Positions 1-15,084 of a stretch of DNA of 64,000 nucleotides are shown here, in pieces. Made by a program: the position numbers and the translations under genes. Origin of the DNA: Cordia subcordata (taxonomy: Eukaryota; Streptophyta; Magnoliopsida; Boraginales; Cordiaceae). Below the pieces are notes generated by a model that did no database searches, was not told the origin of the DNA, and worked only from the letters and a program-made list of their open reading frames with translations. The stretch is from assembly GCA_028554755.1 (NCBI GenBank), contig JAPTOF010000012.1, positions 5,919,501 to 5,983,500 of the forward strand, given 5' to 3'. Every line of letters begins with the position of its first letter. Positions within the stretch are counted from its first letter, which is position 1.

Positions 1-452
1 ATTTCTTGTCTTCTTCACCCGTCTTGTTGAACCAAAACGCAGCCAACCCGACCCGGTGGTTCCTTGCTCTACAGGCCTCCAAACTCGACCCCGTCAGCAC
101 CGACGCCCTCTTCGTTCGATAGCGACCTCAGCAGCACCAATATCGGACCAAGTTAATGCCAGAAAACGCAGCCTCCGACAACACCAAGCGCGCCAAGCTT
201 CTTCTTCAATGGCAACTTGCTCCTTCGGCCACCAAATTCGATGACAGAGGTACCGTTGAGTTCCTTGCGTGACGACGAACACAACGATACCAAGTTTCAG
301 AGATTTGGTTACTCCGGCGAGCGAGTTCGAACAAGACCAAATTAAGGCTGTGTTTGGTAGTTTGAAAAAAAAATAATAATAAGGCTCTGTTTGGTTTGAG
401 GCTTTATTTGTACGATGAGTTTTGTTTTTCCTTGCAGCGGATTAAAACCTAT
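1..452. other. Unassigned 5' stretch, left of the lone LTR
   Basis: The first roughly 330 bases are noticeably more GC-rich than what follows, but both strands give only short open frames (about 60 codons) with no recognisable domain. A 'GTTTGGT' motif recurs at about 353-400 between A-rich runs, as in small AT-rich plant repeats. Because the stretch lies on the internal side of the minus-strand LTR at 469-760, it could be the start of that element's interior, or unrelated flank after truncation. No gene is called. Confidence 0.3.
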
Positions 453-760
453 AACTCTGATACCAGTTTGTTGGGGGAAAAACATGCAAACACGAAGAAT
501 ACGAGAAGAAATAACGAACACAATAATTACGTGGTTCGGCTTTGAAGTCTACGTCCACGGGCAGCAGAGAATAATTATATTACTGATCACGAATGCTACA
601 AGGCTCTCACTTTGGTTTCTCTCTCACACCTTAACGTAATGAAGATTGCCACATATTTATAGTGCTAGGGTTTCCTAAACCTATTAAGCAACTAATTAAT
701 TATGGGTCACAAAAGATAATAAGTGAATAAGGAGCCAAAAAATACGGGCCACATTCAACA
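453..760 (-). mobile_element. Lone LTR plus primer-binding site of a Copia or TRIM element
   Basis: On the minus strand a block of about 292 bp (760 down to 469) starts TGTTG and ends CAACA, giving the TG...CA ends of an LTR. Immediately inside it (468-453) is AACTGGTATCAGAG, which matches the initiator-methionine tRNA primer-binding site of plant Copia elements. The LTR holds a TATA-like stretch on the minus strand (651-663). It also holds a block GTGGTTCGGC...ACGTCCACGG (531-560 on the plus strand) that is common in plant Copia and TRIM LTRs. No second LTR and no gag or pol were found inside the window, so this is either the 5' end of an element running off the left edge or a truncated relic. 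Confidence 0.6.
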
Positions 761-825
761 GAATTGAAGGCATGTCCTCATCTCATGGCAGAAACCAAGC
801 AAGAGCATATAGCTTAATGTGGGTG

Positions 826-1189
826 GGTGATCGAAAGACAATCCAGGATAGCGGCTACAGGAGGCATTTTCAAGGACACAAAAGGCCATTAGGTTGATGG
901 CTTTGTAGCAAAAATAGGCATTGGTACGAATAACGCAGCAGAGCTATTGGCTGTATGGGAAGGGTTGTAGCAAGCGACGAGAATGGGCATTGAGCACCTT
1001 ATTCTTGAAACAGATTCGCAAACTATTGTCAAACGGCTCTTGGGTGCTCCAATTGCAACCAGCCCGTTCAAGTTGCTTCTCGAGAACTGTAAGCAGATGC
1101 TGCTAGCTCGTAGGGGTTATTTTGTGGTGCACGCTTTTCGTGAAGCGAACCATTATGCAAACTGGATTGCAAACTATGGTTTGAGCTAA
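826..1189 (+). pseudogene. RNase H-like domain fragment (broken)
   Basis: The plus-strand frame from 851 reads as a plant RNase H-like (RVT_3) domain. It runs from a beta-strand with GGIFKD, through a NNAAELLA helix carrying the catalytic-type Glu, to HLILETDSQ with the catalytic-type Asp, and on to a C-terminal HAFREANHYANWIA segment. Two in-frame stops (near 890 and 956) break it. Upstream of 851 the expected first strand (SKDNPG) is only readable after a one-base shift. Domains like this occur at the end of plant LINE elements and in stand-alone host genes of unknown role. With no reverse transcriptase upstream, it is most simply a dead, truncated retroelement fragment. Confidence 0.65.
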
Positions 1190-1602
1190 CTTTTGGACAT
1201 CACTACTATTCTGGAAGTACAGTTACTTTGCGTGTTTTAATTGTATAAGACATGGCAGGTGAAACATCATCTCTGACGATTGAGTAAAGTGTCTGCCTTT
1301 ACCTCCAAGGAAAAAGAAAAAAGGAGAATTACAATGAATATATTTGTTTGCATGAATGAAATGTCTCAATACTTGTACTAATAAGAAGGAAGACTTTCCT
1401 CTTTTTGAAGACGATACAGAGGTTTTTTCTTCATTTTCCCCCCACATTGTCTACTCTCCCTCTTCAAAAGACAATTTTGCCAGTTCCTTAAATCCAATAA
1501 AATCAAAAATAAATCTTATCCTACTAGCTATGATCGACTATATGCAAATAACTCATTGAACGATAGAAAACGAAAAACCTTGCTGTTTAGATTTTCTGCA
1601 CA
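1190..1602. other. Spacer, probably including the TBL 3' untranslated region
   Basis: No domain-bearing open frame is seen. The part next to 1603 lies directly downstream of the minus-strand TBL stop codon and probably contains that gene's 3' untranslated region and polyadenylation site. A short A-rich run sits at about 1303-1325. Confidence 0.35.
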
Positions 1603-4179
1603 TCAATGAGGGCGATAATCTTGCAACAGAAGAGCATACAATATCTCATTCCATGCATCAGGGACCCCCGGTAAACACCAATGGATGCAATCAGCAAAGT
1701 TTTTGGGATCTGATCTCTGTTCTTTAGTCAAGAGCTTCCCTTTACGTTCTCCATATATTGAAGTATGTCCATCTTTTCTAAATTCGGACATCTGCGTAAT
1801 GTTTAACAATTGTACGTCGACTTTCATTTGTGATATGACATCTCTCACAATTCTCATAATATCAAGATTCGAACCAGTTCCCCAATACGATGATCCTTCT
1901 ATAGGGTATGACTCGTTGAAGCAATTTCCATCACTTCCAGGTTTCCACTCCCAGCTCCTATGTAATGAAAAGTCTCAGGTTATGTCATTGCACTAAGGCT
2001 AGAGCAATTGTATAGAATCAACACTCATTAACAAAGGTCAGAGCAATAGCATTGTATGAACAACACTCATTAACAAAAAGGTTATGGGTACAAGTCGAAG
2101 TTATAGTTTCTTTTTACACGAGAGAGTGTCGAAGGCAATAGTTAAATATAAAGAAATTTAAATATTACTCGTTTTGATTATTATTTGTTACATACTCGTT
2201 TTTATTATTATTTTTTATGTGTTGCTCAGAGGGTGTTTGGCTTTAACAGAAAAAGAAAATTTAATTGTTTGGTAAAACCTGTTTATAAGCAAATTTTACC
2301 TCCTTAAAAGCAGGTAAAAAAAAAAAGCAGTACCCGCTCTTTTTTTTTTTTTTTAACTTGTTTATAAGCAAAGTGGTTTGACCGGACAAAAAAATAACTC
2401 TATTCTTTAAAAAAGGGAAAGCAACACCCCTTGCTTTAGTGAAAGGCCATTTTTAGTCATTTTAACAAAAAGTACTGCTTATAAGCATATATATTTACCA
2501 AACTTATCAACAGCTTATAAATGCATTTTATCTAAATACTTTTTTACTTATTTGTCATTTGTTATAAGCACCAAAAACTATTTATAAACATCAATTGCTT
2601 ATAAGCAACTTAAAAGAAACAAAGTTGAACATGAAAATCTTTCTATCCTTTTTCCTTGTTTAGCCATAACAATTGGGAGCACAAATAGGGGGTGACAATT
2701 AAAGATTGTATTGGCTATATGACCTTTTAATACATACCACAAATGTGTGGGGGACATGGTCATAAAGAAGACCTTCTGCTTGGCCGGATTGATGCTAGAT
2801 TCTATCCAATTTGCCCATGCCTCCATTGCCAGTCTATATGCTGTGGTCACATTATATTCTTGAATGTTGTCAGATCCATATCTGGAAAAACAACAAGGGT
2901 AGAAAAATGAATAGACAAATTCTTGGCAATGAGTAGCCAGTTATAACAACTTGAACAATTCTCGTGCAAAAAAAAAAAAATTTTGAACAAGTGTGGTTAG
3001 TCGTCTCTCATCTGGACTGTTGTTTAACTATGTTCCCACACGACACTTGTCGTGTTGTTTTTTTTACCTCAATGACGGAGTCACATTTTTATTAAGGAAG
3101 GTCAACTAGTAGGGGAGTCATTTATAAATTTTTATCAAATAGAAAGTGACCCTTCCACAATAGTAATAGCAACTAGTAGGGGGGTCCCTTGCAAATTTAA
3201 AGCGAGGCATGTACTTATATAAGTAAATTAGTTTGAATAACATGGTAATATATAGTAGAGATTAGTCAAATGCGAGGGGGCTCATTTATTACGACCTAGT
3301 TCTATCTATGTTTCTTTCACATATTTATAAATTTCTTTGTTTAATGTAACATTCTATTTACCTGGAAAAAAAAAAGAAAAAAAAAAGACAAAAAAGGGTG
3401 TTTGGCTTGATGAAGAGAATTAATATGTATATACTCACGTTGCATTAATGAAAGGCTTGTACATCCACCATACATAGCTCTCAAACACCAAGATATCTAC
3501 TCCATCCCATTGCTTACTATGCTTAGCTATGGCATCAAGCTTCACCAAGCGTTGATGTACGGTATGGCTCTTATCGTGGTCTGAAATGGACTCTATGAGG
3601 AATGGAGCCCAATAGTACTCAATTGATGTATTGAATTCCTGGAATCATATTATAGCATAAGAGTCCAGGAAAAATAAGAGTTCTCGTTAAAAATTGATAG
3701 TATTGTCAGGTTCTATATATATACTATAATAATACAAGAATTGGTAAAGAAACATGAGTTTTTATTTGATTTCTTGACACGCTTATAAATTAAAAGGGGA
3801 AGCGAGTACCTCAATACTAAAGATTTTCCTGGGAGGGATTCTTTCAATAGACTTCTTTCCATATCCAATGGCAGATTGCAGTAGACATACCATGGACTCA
3901 AACATGCCTCTCTGTATGGAATCCCCCACAAACATCATCCTTTTGTCCCTCAGAATCTCTAGCATCTTTAAAGCATTAAACCTACGATCACATTTCAACT
4001 TATCTTGTAAATTTTATGATATAATATTATAACAAAAACAAATAGAAGGGAACTTGGGTCTGGGTCACGGATTTGAGTCGTGAAAATGATTCTTTGCAAA
4101 AATACAAGGTACAATAGCCATTAAATAAATCTCGAAAGGATCTAATTAAGATGGTGTTTAGCTTTGCTTATACGCGAAA

Positions 4180-4216
<37 letters not shown>

Positions 4217-5026
4217 ACTTATATTTTTGTTAATACATGCTTATAAGTTGGTAAAAATAATATAGTATCCCCACACATTTTTCTTTAACCTGTTTATAAG
4301 TAAAACAAGTGGTGCCAAATAAAAAGACAAATCTACTCTAAGGAAAAAAAAAAAGGTAATACTCTCTTCCTTTAATAAAAGGTCTTTTCTTACCTATTTT
4401 TGACAAATATCACTACTTATAAATGCATATTTATCAAATATATCAACAACTTATAATTATATTTTATCCAAACAAATTTTTTCTTATTTATTATTTACTT
4501 ACAAGCATTAAAAGTTACTTATAATATCAACGGCTTAAAAGTAGCTTTAGAAACGCAAAGCCGAACACTTTCTAATTGCGTTCTAATCATACTATATGGC
4601 GAGAGTTTCATGCACCGACTACTCTTAAATTACTTACCTAGGCAGGTTGCATCCTTTAGGCTGCCACCTCCAATTCTGATACAAAGAATCAGGCCTCCCA
4701 TTCCTGAGACAAGTGACCTGTTTAACCAAGAACGGGCAGCTTTCTTCTCTATAAAGGGGATAACTCAAATTGTCCCATACCCATTTGCCATCAAACACAT
4801 TACACCCATCTTCAATGGCCTCATCTTCAGAAACCGTGATTGGTATCCTCACTCTTCTTCTGCTACTCTCTGCTGAAAACAATTGCACACTGAAAACAAA
4901 TTGGCTGTTCTTCAAGTAATCCAAGATGATGCGTGCACTGCCTAGTAAGAGTAGAGATGCCAACGCGACGGGCAAAATCAGGTGCATTCGACAATGGTTT
5001 TGGGGTTGCGTCGCCTTCGTCGTCAT
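1603..5026 (-). CDS. TBL: TBL-family O-acetyltransferase (TBL33-like)
   Basis: Trichome birefringence-like proteins are Golgi type II membrane enzymes that acetylate wall polymers, most often xylan. Exons on the minus strand are 5026-4638, 3981-3810, 3638-3439, 2881-2738 and 1957-1603. All junctions are GT-AG and the phases join into 419 residues. Residues about 15-36 are a signal anchor. The PMR5N domain follows ([12 protein letters not shown], then a Cys-rich stretch to [10 protein letters not shown]). The GDS esterase motif is at 149-151 and the C-terminal DxxH is Asp391/His394 within [14 protein letters not shown]. Length and motifs fit the family, and nothing is broken. The Met at 5026 is chosen because it precedes the anchor; Met14 is an alternative. 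The [13 protein letters not shown] region and overall wording resemble the TBL33/TBL3 xylan acetyltransferase group, but that sub-family call is from memory. Introns 1 and 4 contain MITEs. Confidence 0.9.
2231..2632. mobile_element. MITE copy a, in TBL intron 4
   Basis: This AT-rich element of about 400 bp starts GGGTGTTTGGCTTT and ends AAACAAAGTTGAACAT, which are imperfect inverted ends. Inside it the short palindrome GCTTATAAGC recurs many times. Two further copies with the same ends and internal palindromes lie at 4152-4570 and 27893-28334. No coding capacity is seen. Size, inverted ends and repetition fit a hAT-type MITE, but I could not define a clean 8-bp target duplication. It sits wholly inside intron 4 of the TBL gene. 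Confidence 0.6.
4152..4570. mobile_element. MITE copy b, in TBL intron 1
   Basis: Same family as 2231-2632. It starts GGTGTTTAGCTTTGC and ends GCAAAGCCGAACACT, with internal CTTATAAG palindromes. An (AAT)n microsatellite of about 30 bp has expanded near its left end (4182-4213). It lies inside TBL intron 1. The flanks contain similar TCTAATT words on both sides, but at unequal distances, so no target duplication is claimed. Confidence 0.6.
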
Positions 5027-5466
5027 TACTGATGATCAAGCCTCGTGGTGGAGGATGATGCTGGTTTTGTGTTATGCTGATCATGGTGATTTGTTGATGT
5101 GTTAATTACTTTTCTTTTTTTGATGTGGAACAGTGTCTTAGGATGTAAGCAAATATGGAGTAATCTGTACGATTAATAGGTTGGTGTAGTCTTTTCTTGA
5201 AGTTTGGTTCCGAGGTTGGGATGTCGGGTTGTTCAGATAACAAGCTGTAAACAAACGAGTTTACTCTGTTTGGCTTAATTTTGACTTTGGGAGATTTTTA
5301 GCCGTTAAGGTGCGCAGTTTTTCACCGGTAACATTTTGAGTAAAAGTGTTATTGAATAAAAGATATTAATTGTTTAATTTCTTATATTTTAGCGTTGAGC
5401 TTTTAATCCTTTTAAGGGTAATATTATACTTTAAAAAAATATGAAGCAAGAGTTTTTGAGAAAAAA

Positions 5467-5692
5467 TAAAAGAAAACAATTGTTGACATAATGTAAAATT
5501 AGCTTTTTAAAAGTCTTTTTTAAATGTTTTTGAAAGGTAATTAATTAATTTTGATACTACAGATATATGGTGTATATAATAAAAGAAAACAATTGTTGAC
5601 ATAATGTAAAATTAGCTTTTTAAAAGTCTTTTTTAAATGTTTTTGAAAGGTAATTAATTAATTTTGATACTACAGATATATGGTGTATATAA
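5467..5692. repeat. Perfect 113-bp tandem duplication
   Basis: Bases 5467-5579 are repeated without a visible mismatch at 5580-5692. The unit contains the runs GAAAACAATTGTTGACATAA and TTAATTAATT. Such identity in fast-changing AT-rich spacer implies a recent duplication or an assembly artefact. Confidence 0.9.
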
Positions 5693-6688
5693 GTTAGAGT
5701 ATGAGGGAATAATATATAATTTACTCTAATACTAATAATAACTTGGCAGATTCTTGATTTTCTAAAGTATTTTTTTTTTTTTTTTGGTTTGCAAATTCTT
5801 CAGTTGGGGAAGCAATCAGCGAAGCAATCACCAAACGACTAACGACCCTAAGCCAAGAACATACCACACTTTTCAGATGTGAGAACCCGTGATACTATCA
5901 AATGTTGATTTACTATTATACCTTTCCTTTTAAAGACTTTTTGTTCATTGAAATACATAATAGCATTGACCTCTTCTTCAATTGTGGCGGATTTGAAGCA
6001 ATAACATCTAATGGCAATTGCGTTTTGATTATTATATTTTGGCATGAAGGAGCTTGACCTTTAGCCTTGTAAATGTCTCAATACATGTCATTTAAGTTTT
6101 CTCTACCTCACCCCTAATTCAAGTTCTATCTTTCACGGATTCGAGCTCACGTAATTTTTAAATATATGATTATTGAGAATAAACATTCTACGAATTAAAC
6201 GTTTCCCCTGACCTTGTAAATGTCACGATGTTAGTTATCTATCCCTTTTTTCTTCCCTCTAATCTATTATGTCAATCTATGTTATCAATCCCTTTTTTTT
6301 CTTCTTTTACCCTTGCCCCCAACCTAATCTTTATTTTTCACAAAATTTTATTAAAATAGTTTTAACCACTTGAACTATTTTTTTAATCCAGTACGTTATT
6401 AATTTTTTTCTCACTTGACTTTAATGATATACTTGTTCTTAGCCTGATGAAAAGTGGGGAAAGAATTAAAGAAAGGAAGACCTTTCCCTTTTGGAAAGGC
6501 AAAACAAATTCATACATATGCACCACAAAACAAAAAGTCAAGATTCCAGAAACAAGAGAGCATATGCCTCCACAGGCCCAGCATGAGCCCATAAACTTCA
6601 CCCTTCGCGCCTCCCCAACCCTCAACACCTACACAACACCCGGACACAAAATTGCACACCACCGTTTAACTTTGGTGCAATTAAGTTT

Positions 6689-6889
6689 GTTTGGATTCAC
6701 TTTTTCTTTTTTTTTAATAAAAAATAATGTTTTTTAAAAAAATATATTTCTTTATAATAAGCATTTAAATGAAATTTTAAAAGAAAGCTTTATTTAGTTT
6801 TTTTAAAAGTTAAAATTTTTAGCTTCTCAAGAAAAAACACTATTGTTAAAAATTTTAGAAAAATACTTCTGATAAAACCCAATCCAAAC
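6689..6889. mobile_element. Short AT-rich MITE-like element
   Basis: Perfect 9-bp inverted ends GTTTGGATT (6689-6697) and AATCCAAAC (6881-6889) flank a non-coding block of about 200 bp rich in poly-A and poly-T. Similar AT-rich blocks with related ends occur at 23648-23881 and 24196-24420. The family is not named. Confidence 0.45.
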
Positions 6890-7371
6890 GAATCCTATGG
6901 TAGAATGATAGAAGTTGTTGATAACAATTTGATTTCAAGTCTTCCATAGATACTCTAATGGTAAGATCAAGAAAAAAATATACAGTTGATAAATCTGGTT
7001 TGAAATATATTCTGTATTTTGAGTTGAGAGTATTGGCTGGATAAATGCCTGTATTTAGAATATACGAATTTAACAGTTAATGGTCAAGTTTCAATAATTG
7101 AGGTCTCTTGTCAATTAAAAAAAAATTTGTATGATTTCAATTTACAATATTATGAAAATCTCACTCTCTTAAAATAAATAAATAAAAAAGAGACAGTATT
7201 AAGAGACTACACCTACAGAAGAAATAGAAAAGGAGAATAATTGATGAGCAAGATGTTGAGACTATGGTGACATCCCACAAGTCGATATTATTATTAGTCA
7301 TTAGCTTAGGAACGACCAAGAAATTGCAAAGAGTGAGGGGGAAAAAAAAAAAAGAAGCAAAGAAGAAAAGC

Positions 7372-7400
7372 AGAAGAAGAAGAAGAAGAAGAAGAAGAAG
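7372..7400 (+). repeat. (AGA)n microsatellite
   Basis: About nine AGA or GAA trinucleotide units in a row, roughly 630 bases upstream of the MDH start codon. Confidence 0.85.
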
Positions 7401-7910
7401 GGAAAGAGCTTAAAAGCTCAGCCAATGCTCACGAGTTCTCAAGATTCTTAATGTGAGAAAAAAAAAAGAGTTCAAAAAACATGAATTATTTTTACATGTA
7501 TTTAGACTAATTTTTTTAAAAAATACTAACACAAAAAAAAATTTTAAGCTAGTATGTTTGAGTTTAAGGGAAAAAATTATAGTATAAAAAATACATTTTT
7601 CTTAAAAAATCAATTTAATTAATCCTTTAAACTATATATACAAATACAAAGTACTTTTAAATAAATAGAAACATTAAGTTAATAGATCCAAAAACAAAAA
7701 AAAAAAATTGAGATTTCTTTGTAAAAATTAAAATGCTATCTTTTTTTTTTTTTCTTGTGGGTCAAGAAAAAAAATATTTTGAGATATTTGCTTCGGAAAT
7801 AGAAGAAAAGAAAAAGAAAATAGAGATATGGAAGACAAGCATTACAACCAGGCAAAGAAGATCAACAAAAAGCAGCGGAGTCCTCGAAACACACACCTCA
7901 CCCACCACTG

Positions 7911-7918
7911 TATAAATA
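7911..7918 (+). promoter_or_regulatory. MDH TATA box
   Basis: TATAAATA lies 118 bases before the MDH start codon and is followed by a C/T- and A/C-rich leader typical of plant 5' untranslated regions (CACACACA at about 7963-7985). Transcription is expected to begin near 7940. This is inferred from spacing only. Confidence 0.65.
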
Positions 7919-8028
7919 CCCTTCATTTACCAACTCCACTGCCCTCTTCACTCCTCATTTTCACACACACAAACACACATTCACACAACCCCTCTCTTCT
8001 CTATCGCGTCGTGTAGAATATTCTAGAA

Positions 8029-11045
<3,017 letters not shown>

Positions 11046-14000
11046 ACTTGACTGATCACAATTTTGCCTTTTTTTTTGGCCGATTATGTATTATCTTCGG
11101 TGTCTTGCTTGGTTTCACGGGCGTTTGGTGTCGTTGTTCCATGAGCAAAACAGGTTGTCTAGAATAGGAAGATACATCTTCAAATAATTCCCAGCAAACA
11201 ATAGAAGACTATTCGTTGGAACCATGAATCTTGCACGGAAATGTGCCCTTTACCTGCGTGGCTACATGTTGATTGGACTTTCTGCTTTCGTTATAACCTG
11301 ACAATAAGCATGAAAATGCGAGAATCACATTTGAGGTGGTCATTTTCGTGTAGCCCATGTTTGTAGCTGATGAGGGCCTCCGTGAATTATGCTAGTTTGG
11401 AGGCGAGTACTACATCATAATGCTTGATTGGAATGGATCAAAGGTGAAACTACGTATCAAGGGTTATGTATTTCTGAACTAGAAATTTGTCATGTCGTTG
11501 AAGCTTTGTTTGTTTGCAGAAAAATGCTCTTAATTTCTTTAGGTGTTACCAAACACCAAAAGACAAGTTGATTAGAAAATATTCGTTCATCAACGGAAAA
11601 CTTGGTTATAACGAAAGAGTATGTTTTTAGGTGGTCACGGAAAAAAGATATTTTCAGCAAACTAACACACTTTCTGTGAAACTTAGTTGTTCTCTGTAAT
11701 TGTACTGAACTCAAATTTTCGCTTTTACAATGTCCATGTCTAGTATATGTCTTGTTATTCGAAGTACCCAAGGGTGGTTCAAGTAGCACATAAAACCGGT
11801 CATGCGACCAAGGCGGTGGGCGTCTGTTTGATCAGCAGCAGATGGGATAGGGGAGAACATCTTCCATCCACCAACCAAACGGATGACCAATCGTTCCCCA
11901 CAGGAAGTAAACCAGCTGCAATCAAAGAATTAAAGTGCTGCTGTCACAAGAATCAATTTTACCAACATCTCATACCACCCAGACACCCCATGTCCACAAT
12001 GAAGCAAAACGGCCAAGGGGACCACATCTAAGTTCGAGCGAGAACTATAAACTTAAAACAAATAAATACAAGGGCCAAAACTATGCATTTCTAGCTACAG
12101 GACAGAAACAGAGTACAAAACAACGTTACACGATGCCAATGAAGAAAGGAGAAGGAAAATATGTACACACAGACTGTTAATTTCACTATGGAAATCTGGT
12201 ACGCTATTGAACAATAAGCAATCATACTCCAAATATGAGCACTCCTGCTGACCTACTTTAGCAGTTCTACGACATTTAATACCACCGAAACACCCCATGT
12301 CCACAGTGAAGCAAAACACAGCTAAGGGGACGACAACTAAGTTCGAGCAAGAACTATAAACTTAAAAAAATAAATAAATAAATACAAGTGCCAAAACTAT
12401 GCATTTCTAGCTACAGGACAGAAACAAAGTACAAAACAAGGTTATACGATGCCAATGGAGAAAGGAGAAGGAAAATCTGTACACAGAGACTGTTAATTTC
12501 ACAATGGAAATCTGGTGTGCTATTGTACAATAAGCAATGATACTCCCGAGATGAGCACTCCTGCTGGCCTACTTTAGCAATTCTAACATGTTCATCCATC
12601 CAAGTCTAGCTCTAAAGATATCAAACCAATTAAGTCACTACATCTCCCTACTTATGACAATAACCACTCCGTCACAGTTTTCCAAGCAGAACCTGCTGAA
12701 TTTCTATTCAATTTACAATTCTACATTCTCTCATTGCCGCCATAATTAGTCGTGGTTCACACGTTCAATTAAATAAATCACCTCAAATATATGTCAAGAA
12801 GAAACGACGATAGGAATGAAAGTTGTAAGTCATACATCGTTAAATAGTAACCATTCCACCAAAAAACTGCGGCCTAAAATTGCACCTCCAGAAGTCCTTG
12901 GATGCAAGTAGAATCATCCCCGAAAATTGCACCTCCCAGAAGTCCTTGAATCCACCATAAATAGCACGCTGCAAAAGATTTAAAGAAGATTAAAATAACA
13001 AAACTACTCATTGACTTTATAATTCTCAATGAACCATAATTAAAGAGAGAGAATCATAGAAAATATACGAGTAACTATTTAAATATAGAATAAGTTTTAA
13101 GAACATACATGCCCAAGTAACAATTCAAGTTTATCCAGAAAGAGGATGTTTAGTTTACTGACAAATTATACAGTCCGCAGGACATATACTAACACCAGCA
13201 ACTAATCCACCATAAAACATTTGCCACCAGTTGCTTTGCTCAAAGAGAAGTGTTAAAGTCTCATAGAGAACTAAATTTGGCAGGTAATTACAGAAACATT
13301 GTATACCTCAACATTGCCTAGTAACTAAATTTCCCATGTGACTATACAATGAATGAAGACCAGATGTTCAAAAGCACATTTGCAGCTTCCAAAACTTTGT
13401 CAAATCTAGTTTGCCAACATCAAGTCCACATTTAACAAGAAGCTGAAGACAACAGATGAATGAGCAAACCATCAATGATGAAATATGCAAAAGTCTTGTC
13501 TCTTATGGATTAGCAATCCTTCTTGTACCTCTCCAATAACCCAGAATAGCTGATGAAAAACTGACAGATCATCAGAACAATTTCTATGGGCGTATTCCAA
13601 AACTTATGTTTTCGAGTCAGTGTTCAAGTACATCATATGTCCAATGAGGAAAAACAAAAGGACACATAATTCTAGGTAAGACTTATATTTTTGCACTGTA
13701 CTATTAATTTTCAAGATAGGAGGCACTGCAATTAAAATATTTGCAAGCTGAGCAGGAAACCTTTAAAGTTAAGTCCAGCAAAGCACAGAAGATCCTACAA
13801 GAAAATTGATCTAGTACCCACGATATGCCAATTAATTATATTTTTATAATTCAAAACAAACACGTGGACAAAATTTATCTACCATTTTCCTTTTGACTCA
13901 CTTTCTAGACCTTTTACAAAAGTGTAACTGCTGCTTTCTTTTCTCTCTGTCCTTTCTTAAATAAAGCTAATCCTCTATTAATCAGATGCATCAGATGGAA

Positions 14001-15084
14001 TAATAAGATCTTTGCACTTCTAAAGAACAGTGGCTTGTTCATCATTTTTCATTCATATCTACAACTTAAATATCAGCGCAGAAAGCTAATTAAAGCCTTA
14101 CCCTTTTTATCTTTCGTAGATATGTGAATTCAAAAAGATCCATGTAAATGCAGCTGTCTTCCTAATAATTAAGCAATTTGTCAACTGAAAAAAGATAACA
14201 ACACAAGGTACCTAAATCTGAATATGAGACGGTACCTTGCAATGGCCCACCATTAGTGACATCACATTTGCCAAAGAAGAGCACACTCATAATATGTACA
14301 ATGAAGCTATTGCAAATGCAATAATATTTGACCTGGATGGTCAAACATCAGCAATATGACCCAGTCAACTTAATAAAAGATTAAATAAAATAACATCCAG
14401 ATTGAATTGCACCATTCATCCGTTATTTCTTGACATCCTCTCTGTTGGGACAATGTTTACGAAAAGATTTTTTCTGTAAATCAGTTTGCTCATTCTTCAG
14501 TATAAAAATTCTCTCTCTCCTTTCTTTTTCTGGTCAAGTTTGGTCAAGACAAAAGTTACACTACAAATCCCTTTAGTAATGGGGCCAATTGATATTTCAG
14601 TGAAATGAATATTCAAATTGTTTGAGGGGCAGAATTGGAATATGAAAAGAAATACATTAACTTTTGAAAAGGTGAAAAGAATAGGCTAACACATTTATTT
14701 AAAAGAGCAAGACTAGTGAGCTTTGAGGGAGTGTTTGACGTTTATGACCAGTTAACAATAACTAGTATCGATATTCAATACCTAAATTCAAATGAAAATG
14801 GAGATTCATTACAAAACCAAGAAAAAGAAAAGACAGAAAGATGGAATAGGAAAAAGAAGAAAAGAGCAAAAGAAGTAAAAATATGCAGAAAAATTAAACA
14901 AGCAGAAAACCATTACAAAAGCATGCATGGACATCGAAACACTATGAATGGAGCTGGTGGAATTCATTATACTTGAAGACCAGATCAAAAGATTCCAACT
15001 TAAGTAAATTATATATAGGACATTGATGGAATGATCAGGTCCATTGGCAACAGTTAGCTCTTCCTTACCTTAAGTTTTCTCAAT
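11046..15084. other. Spacer between convergent MDH and GTE genes
   Basis: MDH (plus) and GTE (minus) converge here, so both 3' untranslated regions lie inside: MDH from 11046 and GTE from 15084 downward. No coding sequence is convincing. A tandem duplication of about 307 bp occupies roughly 11965-12590. At 12885-12945 a short direct repeat built on TTGCACCTCC and AGAAGTCCTTG appears twice. A long non-coding or alternatively spliced 3' exon of the GTE gene is possible but not shown. Confidence 0.5.
11965..12590. repeat. Diverged tandem duplication, period about 307 bp
   Basis: The segment around 11971-12270 recurs at 12281-12590. Shared landmarks are ACACCCCATGTCCACA, then AACTATAAACTTAAA, then TTTCTAGCTACAGGACAGAA, then TGTTAATTTCAC. 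The copies differ by scattered substitutions and small indels, so this is an older duplication. Both copies give a similar 60-74 codon open frame on the minus strand; see the rejected list. Confidence 0.85.

Larger units (their letters stand above)
5027..7900. other. Intergenic spacer between TBL and MDH
   Basis: TBL (minus) and MDH (plus) are divergent here, so both promoters lie in this stretch. It is strongly AT-rich with many poly-A and poly-T runs and no convincing coding sequence. It contains a perfect 113-bp tandem duplication (5467-5692), an AT-rich MITE-like element (6689-6889) and an (AGA)n microsatellite (about 7372-7400). A less AT-rich patch at about 6540-6680 has a short plus-strand open frame with no recognisable motif. 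Confidence 0.5.

Noticed and set aside
6383..6737. Small frames of 81 and 96 codons in the TBL-MDH spacer
   Set aside because: Low-complexity ends, no start context, no recognisable motif, and partly overlapping a MITE-like element.
12095..12599. Two similar 60-74 codon minus-strand frames as a duplicated small gene
   Set aside because: Similarity follows from the DNA duplication. The frames lack any motif, and the first carries a different N-terminus. Non-coding spacer or 3' region is simpler.
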